Of a stretch of 64,000 nt of DNA, positions 34,107 to 42,021 are shown one piece after another. The position numbers and the translations under genes are program-made. Under the pieces are notes generated by a model. The model was not told the DNA's origin. It saw only the letters and a list, made by a program, of their open reading frames with translations, and did no database searches. Within the stretch, counting starts at the first letter, position 1, and each line of letters opens with the position of its first letter. Source of the stretch: Rhizobium giardinii bv. giardinii H152 (GTDB lineage: Bacteria; Pseudomonadota; Alphaproteobacteria; Rhizobiales; Rhizobiaceae); assembly GCF_000379605.1 (NCBI RefSeq), contig NZ_KB902602.1, forward strand, positions 1 through 64,000, read 5' to 3'.

Positions 34107-35412
34107 GCGAGGGCGGCAAGTCCCGTTTCGGCTGGTGGCCAAGTACGCTGCGCACCCGTCTCTTCCTGATCCTGTTTGCCGGACTGGTGATCGCCTATAG
34201 CCTGTCGTTCAGCATCCTTTTTGCCGAACGCTACATGTCCGCAAAGGCCGTCATGCTCGGGACACTGGAAAGCGATCTGGCAACGTCGATCGCGGTCATC
34301 GACCGGCTTCCCGCCAACGAGCGGGCCGATTGGCTGGATCGCCTGAGCCGTGGCAGCTATCGCCTTGTTCTTGGGCCTGGTCTTCCCGGTGTTCCGGATT
34401 TGTCGGGCCGTGGAGCGGAGATTGCAGAACGGATCGAGGAGGCGGCAGGTCCCGCTTAGTGTCGAAGCCATTCCAGGTGACGGCAAGCGGCTGCAGGGGC
34501 ATCTGACGCTTTCGGACGGCTCACACCTCACAATCGACGTGACGCCGCGGGGCGTGATGCCGTTGGCCGAGTGGCTTCCATATGTCTTTGCCGCACAGAT
34601 GGCACTGCTGATCCTATGCACCTGGTTTGCGGTGCGCCAGGCAGTTCGCCCGCTTGGCGATCTCGCGGCCGCCGCCGATGCACTCGATCCCAACAAGAAG
34701 GGGTCCCCCTTGAGCGAGAGCGGGCCGAGCGAAGTAGCCGATGCGGCGCGCGCCTTCAACGCCATGCGTGACCGTATCGCCCACTACCTGGAAGAACGCG
34801 TGCAAATCCTCGCAGCAATCTCGCATGACCTGCAGACGCCGATCACGCGCATGCGGCTGCGCGCCGACATGGCGGAAGATACCCCCGAAAAGGACAAGCT
34901 GGTCAGCGATCTGAGTGAAATCGAGCGGCTTGTGCAGGATGGGATTGCCTATGCGCGCAGCTCTCACGGCAGTGGCGAAAAGACGTCCCGCATTGATCTG
35001 TCTTCCTTTATCGACAGCATCGCCTACGACTATCAGGATACGGGAAAGGCGGTCACCGTTGCTGGCATCGTTCAAGGCACCGCCGTGACGAAACCGCATG
35101 CGCTACGGCGCATCCTGACCAACTTCATCGACAACGCCATCAAGTTTGCGGGTGCTGCCGAGATCAGCGTCGAAGGGAAGGGCGAGGGAAATACCATCAT
35201 TACGGTCACCGACCGTGGGCCAGGTATTCCGGACGACAAACTGGAGGCCGCCATGCAACCGTTCTACCGGCTCGAGACTTCGCGCAATCGCGACACCGGG
35301 GGTACAGGGCTTGGACTGGCCATCGCTCAGCAGCTTCCGTCTCGGTTGGTGGCGCCGTGAGGATCTACAATCGCCCGGCGGAGGCCTTGCCGCAGAGATA
35401 TCACTGCCTTGA
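34103..35412 (+). pseudogene. HAMP-containing sensor histidine kinase, frameshifted
   Basis: Frame 1 (34103-34459) encodes the first membrane helix and periplasmic part (LRTRLFLILFAGLVIAYSLSF, then SYRLVLGPGLPGVPD). Frame 2, from about 34450, gives the second helix (YVFAAQMALLILCTWFAVRQAV), HAMP, HisKA with His in AAISHDLQTPITRMR, and HATPase_c (NFIDNAIKF, DRGPGIP, GGTGLGLAIAQQ). Near 35335 the frame slips again, and the normal ending VGGAVRIYNRP then GGLAAEISLP appears in other frames up to 35412. There are three small slips in one gene. If they are assembly errors the kinase is functional with the upstream regulator; if real, the regulator is orphaned. Confidence 0.87.
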
Positions 35413-35468
35413 AGAATGCTCGGGTTTCTGATGCATTTTGTATGAAAAGGTAGCCCGGCGCGCAGCCT

Positions 35469-35517
35469 CTACGCTCTGATACATTTCCGCCCGTTCCGGA
35501 AACATGCCTGATACGTC
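35469..35517 (+). promoter_or_regulatory. TGATAC-type regulatory element upstream of ohr
   Basis: It starts CTACGCTCTGATACA, has TTTCCG, then AAACATG, and ends TGATACGTC. It aligns over 49 bases without gaps with 28469-28517 upstream of the epoxide hydrolase gene, with identical 32-base spacing between the two (T/G)GATAC boxes. It ends 61 bases before the ohr ATG. Confidence 0.65.
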
Positions 35518-35578
35518 GAGGCGGCAAAACACTCCTGTCAACAACGTCGCTCTGTGCGACAGAACGAAGGAGTGTTCT

Positions 35579-35995
35579 ATGACGAAGATCGAGAAGGTCC
35601 TCTATACCGGCAAGACCCATATCACCGGCGGTCGCGACGGCGCAGCGCGCAGCGACGATGCGCAGCTTGACGTAAAGCTTTCGCCCCCGGGCAGCGGCAA
35701 ACCCGGCACCAATCCCGAGCAGCTCTTTGCAGCCGGCTGGTCCGCCTGCTTCATCGGCGCCCTCGGTCTTGCCGCTGCCAAGCGCAAGATCCGATTGCCG
35801 GCGCAGACCGCCATCGATGCAGAAGTCGATCTGGGCATGACCGGAGACGCCTATGGCCTGCAGGCGCGCTTGAACATCAGCCTACCGGGCATAGATCCGG
35901 AACTGGCGCGCGTGCTGGTCGAGGAAGCCCATCAGACCTGCCCCTATTCGAAGGCCACGCGTGGCAATATCGCGGTCGAGCTGAATCTTGCCTGA
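35579..35995 (+). CDS. ohr: Ohr/OsmC-family organic hydroperoxide reductase
   Basis: The 138 residues have an AAGGAG site before ATG 35579. The fold motifs are YTGKTHITGGRDG, NPEQLFAAGWSACF with peroxidatic Cys57, and HQTCPYSKATRGN with resolving Cys121. The Ohr subgroup reduces organic hydroperoxides using lipoylated proteins. It lies after a two-component pair and carries the TGATAC element upstream; classical OhrR is absent nearby. A 41-aa peptide gene and a strong terminator follow. Confidence 0.95.
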   Translation: MTKIEKVLYTGKTHITGGRDGAARSDDAQLDVKLSPPGSGKPGTNPEQLFAAGWSACFIGALGLAAAKRKIRLPAQTAIDAEVDLGMTGDAYGLQARLNISLPGIDPELARVLVEEAHQTCPYSKATRGNIAVELNLA

Positions 35996-36023
35996 GCAGT
36001 CTCAGAAATCCAAGGAGTGTTTG

Positions 36024-36149
36024 ATGAGACGCCTGATCGTTGGCATGCTGGCGCTCGCGGTTTTTGCAGCGCCTTGCGTCTATGACGTGTTCTCGCCGGA
36101 GCCATCGCCCATAGCCGCGCTGGCCACAGCCGTCGGTATTCAAGGATAG
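36024..36149 (+). CDS. 41-aa membrane/secreted peptide downstream of ohr
   Basis: AAGGAG lies seven bases before ATG 36024. The product MRRLIVGMLALAVFAAPCVY followed by DVFSPEPSPIAALATAVGIQG has a positively charged start, a 14-residue hydrophobic core and a short tail. It is either a single-span small membrane protein or a secreted peptide. It lies 28 bases after ohr and directly before a strong hairpin, so it is the last gene of that transcript. Family unknown. Confidence 0.6.
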   Translation: MRRLIVGMLALAVFAAPCVYDVFSPEPSPIAALATAVGIQG

Positions 36150-36168
36150 ATAGACCGGAAATCGGAGA

Positions 36169-36200
36169 GGGAGCGACTGCGGAAACAGTCGCTCCCTTTT
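36169..36200 (+). terminator. Rho-independent terminator after ohr and the small ORF
   Basis: A perfect 11-bp stem GGGAGCGACTG / CAGTCGCTCCC with loop CGGAAA is followed by TTTT. Being convergent with the EF-hand gene, it may also work weakly on the other strand. Confidence 0.88.
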
Positions 36201-36204
36201 GCCA

Positions 36205-36563
36205 TCAGGAATTGTCGGCTTCGTCCTTGAGTAGAGCCGCAGCCTCCAGCCCGAGGGATCGGCTCTGAGAAGAAGGTAGTCGAGCATTGATTTCAGGCTC
36301 GGATCGCAAAGGGCGGCCGGCATCAGCAGGCCCGTCGTGTTCATCTCATCCTGGCTGACCATTCCGTCGCCGTCGTGGTCCATGCGTTCGCTGTAATCGA
36401 CGGTTGGTTTACCCTGTTCATCAGTGGCGATGCCGGGCTTCAGGATCTCGTTGAATGTCTTGAACTCATCAGAGTTGAGTTTTCCATCTCCGTCCTTGTC
36501 GAACTTTGCAAACGCTTTGTTGAGCATCTGCGACAGTGGGCTGGCATTGTTGATCGACGTCAC
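36205..36563 (-). pseudogene. Small EF-hand calcium-binding protein with 3' frameshift
   Basis: GTG 36563 follows GGAGAAAG. The first ~100 residues are coherent: two canonical EF-hand loops, FDKDGDGKLNSDEF (about 21-34) and MDHDGDGMVSQDEM (about 61-74), then LDYLLLRADPS. After that the annotated frame runs through the terminator and antisense to ohr, which is implausible. One base over, the sequence reads SLGLEAAALLKDEADNS and stops at 36205, a natural ending. I infer a single-base slip near 36255. Both calcium sites would survive even in the slipped version. Possible role: calcium buffering or signalling. Confidence 0.65.
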
Positions 36564-36578
36564 GATTTCTTTCTCCGG

Positions 36579-37220
36579 TCAGTAGGATTTGGGTCTCATG
36601 GCAGTTTGGAAAATACTCCATCGGCTTTCGAACAAGCGACGGCATTCGGCTTCATCGGGACTGTCGGACAGGCTAAGTCGAACGCGATTGTTTGCGCCTT
36701 CCAGTAGATCGACGAGGACGCCGCATATCTCAAGGGCATCGCCTGATACGACGGCGCCTGCAGCTTGAGCGGCGATGATCGCGTCTACGAGGGGCTCCAG
36801 TGCGACGCTCGACCAGGTGGCCAGCCTTTCCCGAAGGGTGGGCGACACCACGGCTTCTGCTGTGACCGATAGGTAAAAGGCGGAATACTCCCTATCGGTC
36901 CCGAACAGGAAATAGCGAAACGCGATCGCCCGCAAGGCTGCGAGCGGTGCATCACCGTGTTCTGCGGCCACGGCAAGCGCCCTGCGGAACCGGACGAGAT
37001 CACGCTCCACCACTGCTTCCAACAGCACCTGCTTGTTGGGATATCGCCGGTACAGCGTGTGTTTTGAGATTGCATGTCGAGCCGCGATTTCCTCCATTGA
37101 GGCGTTCGCAACGCCTTTATGTGCAAAGGTCGCGCGGGCGCGGTCCAGGATCTGTCTGGTGAGGTTTTCCGCCTCCTCGCGTGTCGGTCGTCCGCCGGCA
37201 CGTCCCTGTCCTGTCTTCAT
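36579..37220 (-). CDS. TetR-family repressor next to ABC-F gene
   Basis: The 213 residues start at ATG 37220 (MKTGQGRAGGRPTREEAENL). HTH about 20-65 (ARATFAHKGVANASMEEIAARHAISKHTLYRRYPNKQVLLEAV) and a ligand-binding C-terminal domain of the TetR_C/AefR-like type follow. It is divergent from the ABC-F gene with 112 bases between, containing a 14-bp perfect palindrome at 37292-37305, the likely operator. It probably represses the ABC-F gene and itself. Confidence 0.93.
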   Translation of the reverse strand: MKTGQGRAGGRPTREEAENLTRQILDRARATFAHKGVANASMEEIAARHAISKHTLYRRYPNKQVLLEAVVERDLVRFRRALAVAAEHGDAPLAALRAIAFRYFLFGTDREYSAFYLSVTAEAVVSPTLRERLATWSSVALEPLVDAIIAAQAAGAVVSGDALEICGVLVDLLEGANNRVRLSLSDSPDEAECRRLFESRWSIFQTAMRPKSY

Positions 37221-37291
37221 GTTGCCCCGAGGCGTTTGACGGAGAGGATATTGGCGACGACCATTGTCCTTTCCGAATATTCTTGATAACA

Positions 37292-37305
37292 GCACGATAT
37301 CGTGC
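37292..37305. promoter_or_regulatory. Palindromic operator GCACGATATCGTGC
   Basis: A perfect 14-bp palindrome lies in the tetR/ABC-F divergent spacer, 28 bases before ATG 37333. Size, symmetry and place fit a TetR-family operator. Confidence 0.75.
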
Positions 37306-37332
37306 CGTTAATTTTGATGCAATGGATTTCGT

Positions 37333-38919
37333 ATGCCTTCGATAGTGCTTTCAGGACTTTCCTGGTCAAAACCGGACGGCGACCATATCCTCGCCAGCCC
37401 CGACCTGTCATTCGGACCGGAGCGGACCGGGCTTGTGGGCCGGAACGGTGTGGGGAAAACCACCCTGCTCAAGATCATTTCCGGATTGCTGCCTCCGTAC
37501 GCAGGGTCGCTGTCCATCGAAGGCAATGTGGTGCTAGTCCAGCAGATGCTGGACGCGGACCCACACGAAACGATCGCCGATCTTTTCGGTGCAAGGCAGG
37601 CCATTGAGGTGCTCATCCGGGCCGAAAACGGAACGGCGAGCCTTGAGGACCTCGCGCAAGCAGACTGGACAGTCAATAAGCGGATACTCTCTGCCCTTGC
37701 CCGATTTGCGCTGGAGGCCGAGCCGGATACGCTGCTCAGCCAGCTATCTGGCGGGCAGCGCACGCGGGCTGCCCTTGCGGCAGCGATCTTTGAGGAGCCG
37801 GACTTTCTACTTCTCGATGAACCGACCAACAATCTGGACCGGATCGGAAGGCAGGTGGTGATCGATCTTCTCGCCAGGTGGAAAGGTGGTGTCATCGTCG
37901 TCAGCCATGATCGTGGACTGCTTGAACATATGGATGCAATCGTCGAACTGACCTCGCTCGGGGCGAAACGTTATGGCGGCAACTGGAGTGCCTATCAGGC
38001 GGCAAAGGCAATCGAGTTGAATGCCGCAGAGCAAAGCTTGGCTCATGCCCAAAAGACCGCGGACGAAATCGACCGCAAGGCGCAAGTTCTTGCAGAGCGG
38101 CACGACAGACGTGAGGCGTCAGGTACCCGCAAAGCGGCAAAGGGCGACCTGCCGCGGATTTTGCTCGGCCGGCGCAAGAGCAATGCGCAAGCAAGCCGGG
38201 GCAAGGGCGCGGAAGTTGTCGAGCGCCAGCGCGCTGCGCTGGATACGGTCGCTTCAGCCAAGGCGCGGATCGAGGTGCTCCAGCCATTTTCCGTGCATCT
38301 TCCCGCGACGAACCTTCCGGCTGGCAGAGCGGTTCTGTCGCTCAATCGCGTCACCGCGGGCTATGATCCCGGACATCCCATTATCCGGGATCTGACCTTC
38401 TCGATCGTCGGCCCGCAGCGCCTGGCGCTTGCCGGTCCGAACGGATCAGGCAAGACGACAGTGCTGAAGGCGATCGCAGGAGAAATTGCGCCCTTCATCG
38501 GCGAGGTCGCGGTTTCCGTGCCTTCCGCGATCTTGGACCAGAGTGTCAGTCTTCTCGATCGCAGTGAAACGATCCTCGCCAATTTTAAGCGACTAAACCC
38601 GGGCGCGAAAGAAAATACCTGCCGGGCCACTTTAGCCAGTTTTCGCTTTCGTGCGGATGCCGCCCTCCAGCGCGTGGATACCTTGAGCGGCGGACAGTTT
38701 CTGCGCGCCGGCCTGGCTTGCGTGCTCGGCGGTCCCAGTCCACCGTCACTGTTGATCCTCGACGAGCCGACCAACCATCTCGACATCGAGTCCATTGAAA
38801 CCGTGGAAGCGGCGCTGCGCGCCTATGACGGCGCGCTTCTCGTCGTCAGCCATGATGAAACCTTCCTCGACAATATCGGGATCGACGCCAACATCGAGCT
38901 ACCCGCACGACAAGGTTGA
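37333..38919 (+). CDS. ABC-F family ATPase
   Basis: The 528 residues have two ABC domains and no membrane spans. First Walker A GRNGVGKT (36-43), LSGGQR (138-143), LLLDEPTNNLD. A Lys/Arg-rich linker with a coiled region (about 225-305) follows. Second Walker A GPNGSGKT (about 368-375), LSGGQF, LLILDEPTNHLD. ABC-F proteins bind the ribosomal E site and act as translation factors or protect against ribosome-targeting antibiotics. Control by the divergent TetR gene suggests drug induction. The second signature has Phe for Arg after LSGGQ, a mild deviation. Confidence 0.93.
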   Translation: MPSIVLSGLSWSKPDGDHILASPDLSFGPERTGLVGRNGVGKTTLLKIISGLLPPYAGSLSIEGNVVLVQQMLDADPHETIADLFGARQAIEVLIRAENGTASLEDLAQADWTVNKRILSALARFALEAEPDTLLSQLSGGQRTRAALAAAIFEEPDFLLLDEPTNNLDRIGRQVVIDLLARWKGGVIVVSHDRGLLEHMDAIVELTSLGAKRYGGNWSAYQAAKAIELNAAEQSLAHAQKTADEIDRKAQVLAERHDRREASGTRKAAKGDLPRILLGRRKSNAQASRGKGAEVVERQRAALDTVASAKARIEVLQPFSVHLPATNLPAGRAVLSLNRVTAGYDPGHPIIRDLTFSIVGPQRLALAGPNGSGKTTVLKAIAGEIAPFIGEVAVSVPSAILDQSVSLLDRSETILANFKRLNPGAKENTCRATLASFRFRADAALQRVDTLSGGQFLRAGLACVLGGPSPPSLLILDEPTNHLDIESIETVEAALRAYDGALLVVSHDETFLDNIGIDANIELPARQG

Positions 38920-38952
38920 TGGCGCGGTGCGGGTCGTTGTTGAGGCAGCGAT

Positions 38953-39110
38953 TCAAAATACGAACCCGCCATCTATCGTCAGGCTCGAACCCGTCATGTG
39001 CCCTGCTTTCCGCTCAATAGATAAGAGGCAAGAGCGGCGATCTCGTCAGGCTGTCCAACCCGCTTGAGGGGAATGACCTTTGTCAGCCCAGCCATCATGC
39101 TGGCTGTCAT
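38953..39110 (-). pseudogene. 3' remnant of a classical SDR gene
   Basis: Minus-strand reading gives MMAGLTKVIPLKRVGQPDEI, then AALASYLLSGKQG, and after a one-base slip HMTGSSLTIDGGFVF before a stop. This is the standard C-terminal ending of FabG-like SDRs. Nothing of the Rossmann part is found upstream (39111-39173), so only about 50 residues remain. It is a relic of a gene deleted next to the quinone oxidoreductase gene. Confidence 0.8.
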
Positions 39111-39173
39111 GTCCGTTTCTGTTGGTCCTAGCTGAATGTTCTATCGCGAGTTTGAAGGTCCGTCACGTTCTCC

Positions 39174-40142
39174 TCAGGGTATCAGCAGCAGCTTGCCGAT
39201 CGTGCGTCGGCTTGCAATGTCAGCGTGCGCTCGTGCAGCGTCTGCCAGGGGATAGCTTCCACCGATATTGACCTTGAGCGACCCATCTTGGATCCAGTCG
39301 AAAAGCTGCTGGGTGTGTGCGCGAAGAAGTTCGGGAGTTTGGATATGGTCTGAAAAGACGGCGTAGCCGATCTTGATGCTTTTCGGCAGGCTCATGATGT
39401 CCAGCGCGCCAGGTCCTCCGAGCACCGGGCCATACCAACAAAATGTGCCTGACCGGCGAAGAGCGTCGAGCGAACCCTTGAAGGTCCTGGGTCCGGAGCC
39501 GTCATAGACGACATCCACGCCTTTGCCGTCCGTCAGGCGCAGGACTTCTTCAGCGAAGACTCCCTCCGTGTCCACGACAACGGCCTCGGCCCCTGCCTGC
39601 TTGGCAATTTCGACCTTGTCGCGGGACGAAACGCGACCAATAACGCGCCCGCCTCTTAACTTGATGATCTGTGTCAGCAACAGGCCGACACCGCCAGCTG
39701 CAGCATGGACGAGTGCCGTGTCCCCTGGGCGCACGGGATAGAAATCGGTCGCGAAGTGGCTGGCGGTCAATCCCTGCATCATCAGCGAGGCCGCGGTTTG
39801 GTCGTCGATAGATTCAGGGATCTTCACGAGCGCCGTCGCCGGGATGGAAATGCGTTCCGCGTAACTTCCCGGGGCGTAAACCCAGGCGACGCGATCGCCG
39901 GCAGAAAACCCGGTCACGCCTTCACCGGGAGCAAGCACGTGGCCGGCTCCTTCGACGCCCAGTACTTTAGGATTTGCGGTTTCCGTCCAAGCCATACCTT
40001 GGCGAACACCGATGTCCATGAAGTTCACGCCTGCCACAGCGATCTCGACTAGAACATGTCCGGGCGTTGCGACTGGCTCCGGATGGTTCACGACCTCCAT
40101 TACATCGGTATCCCCGATGCCGTTCATAACAACAGCTTTCAT
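39174..40142 (-). CDS. Quinone oxidoreductase-like medium-chain reductase
   Basis: The 322 residues start at ATG 40142 (AAAGGA upstream; longer frame rejected). It lacks the zinc-ligand Cys/His set of alcohol dehydrogenases. It has VEIAVAGVNFMDIGVRQG, GVEGAGHV, the NADPH-binding AAAGGVGLLLTQI, and Asp/Tyr positions typical of QOR (zeta-crystallin) proteins. It likely reduces quinones or enones with NADPH in the cytosol. It lies 52 bases downstream of a TetR gene on the same strand, with a GTTCCAGAAT operator-like site in that gap, so it is probably co-regulated by it. Confidence 0.93.
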   Translation of the reverse strand: MKAVVMNGIGDTDVMEVVNHPEPVATPGHVLVEIAVAGVNFMDIGVRQGMAWTETANPKVLGVEGAGHVLAPGEGVTGFSAGDRVAWVYAPGSYAERISIPATALVKIPESIDDQTAASLMMQGLTASHFATDFYPVRPGDTALVHAAAGGVGLLLTQIIKLRGGRVIGRVSSRDKVEIAKQAGAEAVVVDTEGVFAEEVLRLTDGKGVDVVYDGSGPRTFKGSLDALRRSGTFCWYGPVLGGPGALDIMSLPKSIKIGYAVFSDHIQTPELLRAHTQQLFDWIQDGSLKVNIGGSYPLADAARAHADIASRRTIGKLLLIP

Positions 40143-40165
40143 CCGTATTCCTTTATTGACTGATT

Positions 40166-40175
40166 GTTCCAGAAT
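40166..40175. promoter_or_regulatory. Operator-like GTTCCAGAAT before quinone oxidoreductase gene
   Basis: TTC-CA-GAA dyad in the 52-base gap between the TetR and oxidoreductase genes. The same 9-base core TTCCAGAAT, in the opposite orientation, lies inside the TetR gene's promoter at 40777-40786. Confidence 0.55.
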
Positions 40176-40194
40176 TGGGTAAAATTTTTTGCTG

Positions 40195-40761
40195 CTACAC
40201 AATCGCGCGGAGGGCCAACTGCCCGAGCGATGCGAGTTGGTTGCGGCCGGCTCCTCCGCGCGCAGCGACACGAATTCCAGTGATACTGGCAAAGAGGAAA
40301 TCAACTACGGCATCTGCCGCCAATGAGTTATCCACGTCACCTGTCTCCTGCGCCTGTCTGACCCGTTCGCTTGCTGCATGTCTTAACCGATGATCGGCGG
40401 CGCGATGCACCTCTGCGAGGTCTGGGCGACTCTGGCCGAATTCGCAGATTGAATTGATACCGAGGCAAGCCTGGTTTGCGGTCGCTACGACCCGATTGAT
40501 CATCGCTGCAATGCCGTCAATAGCTCGCGGCTTGCCGCGCAACATCGCGATATGCGCATCAGTTTCCTCGGATGCGTAGCGTTGCACCGCGAGCCGATAC
40601 AGCGCCCACTTGTCCCCGAAGGTGTCATAAAGGCTCTGTCTGCCGATTTTCATCGCCTGCACCAGCATTTCGGTCGACGTGCCTTCGAAGCCATGCTCTC
40701 GAAATACACCGACTGCTGCATCCAGTGCCTTGTCGCTGTCGAACTCTTTGATCCTTGCCAT
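40195..40761 (-). CDS. TetR-family regulator of the quinone oxidoreductase unit
   Basis: The 188 residues have HTH about 10-55 (ALDAAVGVFREHGFEGTSTEMLVQAMKIGRQSLYDTFGDKWALY), as in the AcrR/NemR-type regulators of redox-stress genes. A TetR_C domain with CLGINSICEF follows; the Cys there could be a thiol sensor for quinones or electrophiles (inference). ATG 40761 is preferred over TTG 40770, which lies inside the -10 box. No Shine-Dalgarno is present, and the promoter would start transcription at about the ATG, so the mRNA may be leaderless. Confidence 0.92.
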   Translation of the reverse strand: MARIKEFDSDKALDAAVGVFREHGFEGTSTEMLVQAMKIGRQSLYDTFGDKWALYRLAVQRYASEETDAHIAMLRGKPRAIDGIAAMINRVVATANQACLGINSICEFGQSRPDLAEVHRAADHRLRHAASERVRQAQETGDVDNSLAADAVVDFLFASITGIRVAARGGAGRNQLASLGQLALRAIV

Positions 40762-40767
40762 GGAAGC

Positions 40768-40796
40768 CAAATAGAAATTCTGGAATGATCTGTCAA
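40768..40796 (-). promoter_or_regulatory. Promoter with embedded operator for the TetR gene
   Basis: TTGACA (40791-40796), 17-base spacer, TATTTG (40768-40773), read leftward. The spacer contains ATTCC-AGAAT (40777-40786), a dyad also found upstream of the oxidoreductase gene. Binding there would block RNA polymerase, consistent with autorepression. Confidence 0.7.
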
Positions 40797-41118
40797 GAAT
40801 GAATTTTTCGCGGCAAAGTGCATGCCATCGGCGCGGATTAGGTCGATGGTTCGAATCCTTTCAAGGCGAACGACTGCAGCATTATTGCATTCAGGCCACG
40901 CTATCCACGTTAGCGCTTGCCGTTCAGCCGCTCCGCGTCTTAGAGGCGGCCGCAAGATTTCCGCTCGAAAAAGCGCTGCCAGGGGAGAGCACCATGCTCG
41001 TTTTGGAAGGCGCCTTTTGGATCATGTTCTTGCAGCAGCGCCAGGCGCACAGGAAAAGTAGCCGCCTCAGGGCGACGCGGTCCTTGGCGACTTCAAGTAT
41101 TTGCTCGTCGTTCCCCTT
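40797..41118. other. No recognisable gene
   Basis: There are 320 bases between the TetR promoter and the stop of the lipoprotein gene. Plus-strand frames have no family pattern. GGTTCGAATCC at about 40850 resembles a tRNA T-loop but no tRNA folds around it. Confidence 0.4.
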
Positions 41119-41985
41119 CTATTGAACCTGTGCCGGACGCTGTTTGTCGGTCCAGGACGGCGGCATCCCTACCTGAGAGGCTGCGAAGTCCACCAAACCG
41201 GGTGACCGGCCAAATTTCTCGCAAGCAGGGTATTTGGGCTTTCCACCAAGACCGGACTTGATTCTCTGCGCAGACGGGATTTTAGGGAGTCCCTTGAAAG
41301 GTGTCTTGCCCGTGACGAGCATTTTGGAAAAATCACTGCCGAAGCCGGCCGCAAGTGAGTAGGCGTCGCCAATCTGCGAAACGCGCGCACTGGTGGTCAC
41401 GAAGTTCGCTCCCTTTGCCCATACCATCGCACCCACTTGCTTGCCGTCTTTCGTCGTGGCTTCGGCCTCCACGGAAAGACCTCCAAGCCCCATGGGCAGC
41501 CTCGGGACGGGTACAGGAGAAACGAAGTTGGCTCCGAGCGATGTTGCAGTCGACAGGCCAGCCACGGTGGCATTGGTTGGCACGATGCGAGTGATGGTTG
41601 CCTGAACAACGAGATCCGCATCCTCTTTCCTCTCCACTACCTCGAAACGATCGCTGACGCCAACGCAGAGGGCGCGGCTGATGACGTTCGCCACCAAGGC
41701 TTGATCGGAAGATTTCTTGATGGATTGCGCCGCGGCCCCTGAAACCTTAGTCGGCTCGATGTAGATCGTTCTGGTTGCACCGAGATCGCTTGAGGCAACT
41801 TTATAATTTGCCTTGGTCAATCGCCCGTTGTTTGATGTCAAACCGTCATAGGATGTCAGCGAATTCGCCTGTTCGAGCGGCACAGCAGCGCACCCTCCAA
41901 TAATCGACAAAAGGAACAGAGAAAGGAGAGCAATCGGTCGAGAAAACGGTTGGACGCCTGCCAAGCCAAGGCGGGGATGTGACAT
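41119..41985 (-). CDS. DUF3313-type lipoprotein
   Basis: The 288 residues have a lipoprotein signal with lipobox IIGGC (Cys32), then the DUF3313 pattern: NSLTSYDGLTSNNGRLTKANYKV, a YIEPTKVSG segment, ADLVVQATITRIVPTN, and a central Gly-rich strand region. A C-terminal extension (about 225-288) with basic and Pro residues is additional. It is probably an outer-membrane- or periplasm-facing lipoprotein of unknown role. It lies 36 bases downstream of the patatin-like lipoprotein gene and is likely co-transcribed with it. Confidence 0.85.
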   Translation of the reverse strand: MSHPRLGLAGVQPFSRPIALLSLFLLSIIGGCAAVPLEQANSLTSYDGLTSNNGRLTKANYKVASSDLGATRTIYIEPTKVSGAAAQSIKKSSDQALVANVISRALCVGVSDRFEVVERKEDADLVVQATITRIVPTNATVAGLSTATSLGANFVSPVPVPRLPMGLGGLSVEAEATTKDGKQVGAMVWAKGANFVTTSARVSQIGDAYSLAAGFGSDFSKMLVTGKTPFKGLPKIPSAQRIKSGLGGKPKYPACEKFGRSPGLVDFAASQVGMPPSWTDKQRPAQVQ

Positions 41986-42021
41986 TTCGTGCTCCTGTTG
42001 GATGAGGGACGGCCGGTGCGG

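Noticed and set aside
35877..36204. C-terminal extension of the EF-hand frame antisense to ohr
   Set aside because: It crosses a strong terminator and two genes; a one-base slip restores a natural ending at 36205.
40840..40870. Possible tRNA 3' half (GGTTCGAATCC)
   Set aside because: Flanking bases do not form a T-stem or acceptor stem and no D- or anticodon arm is found.
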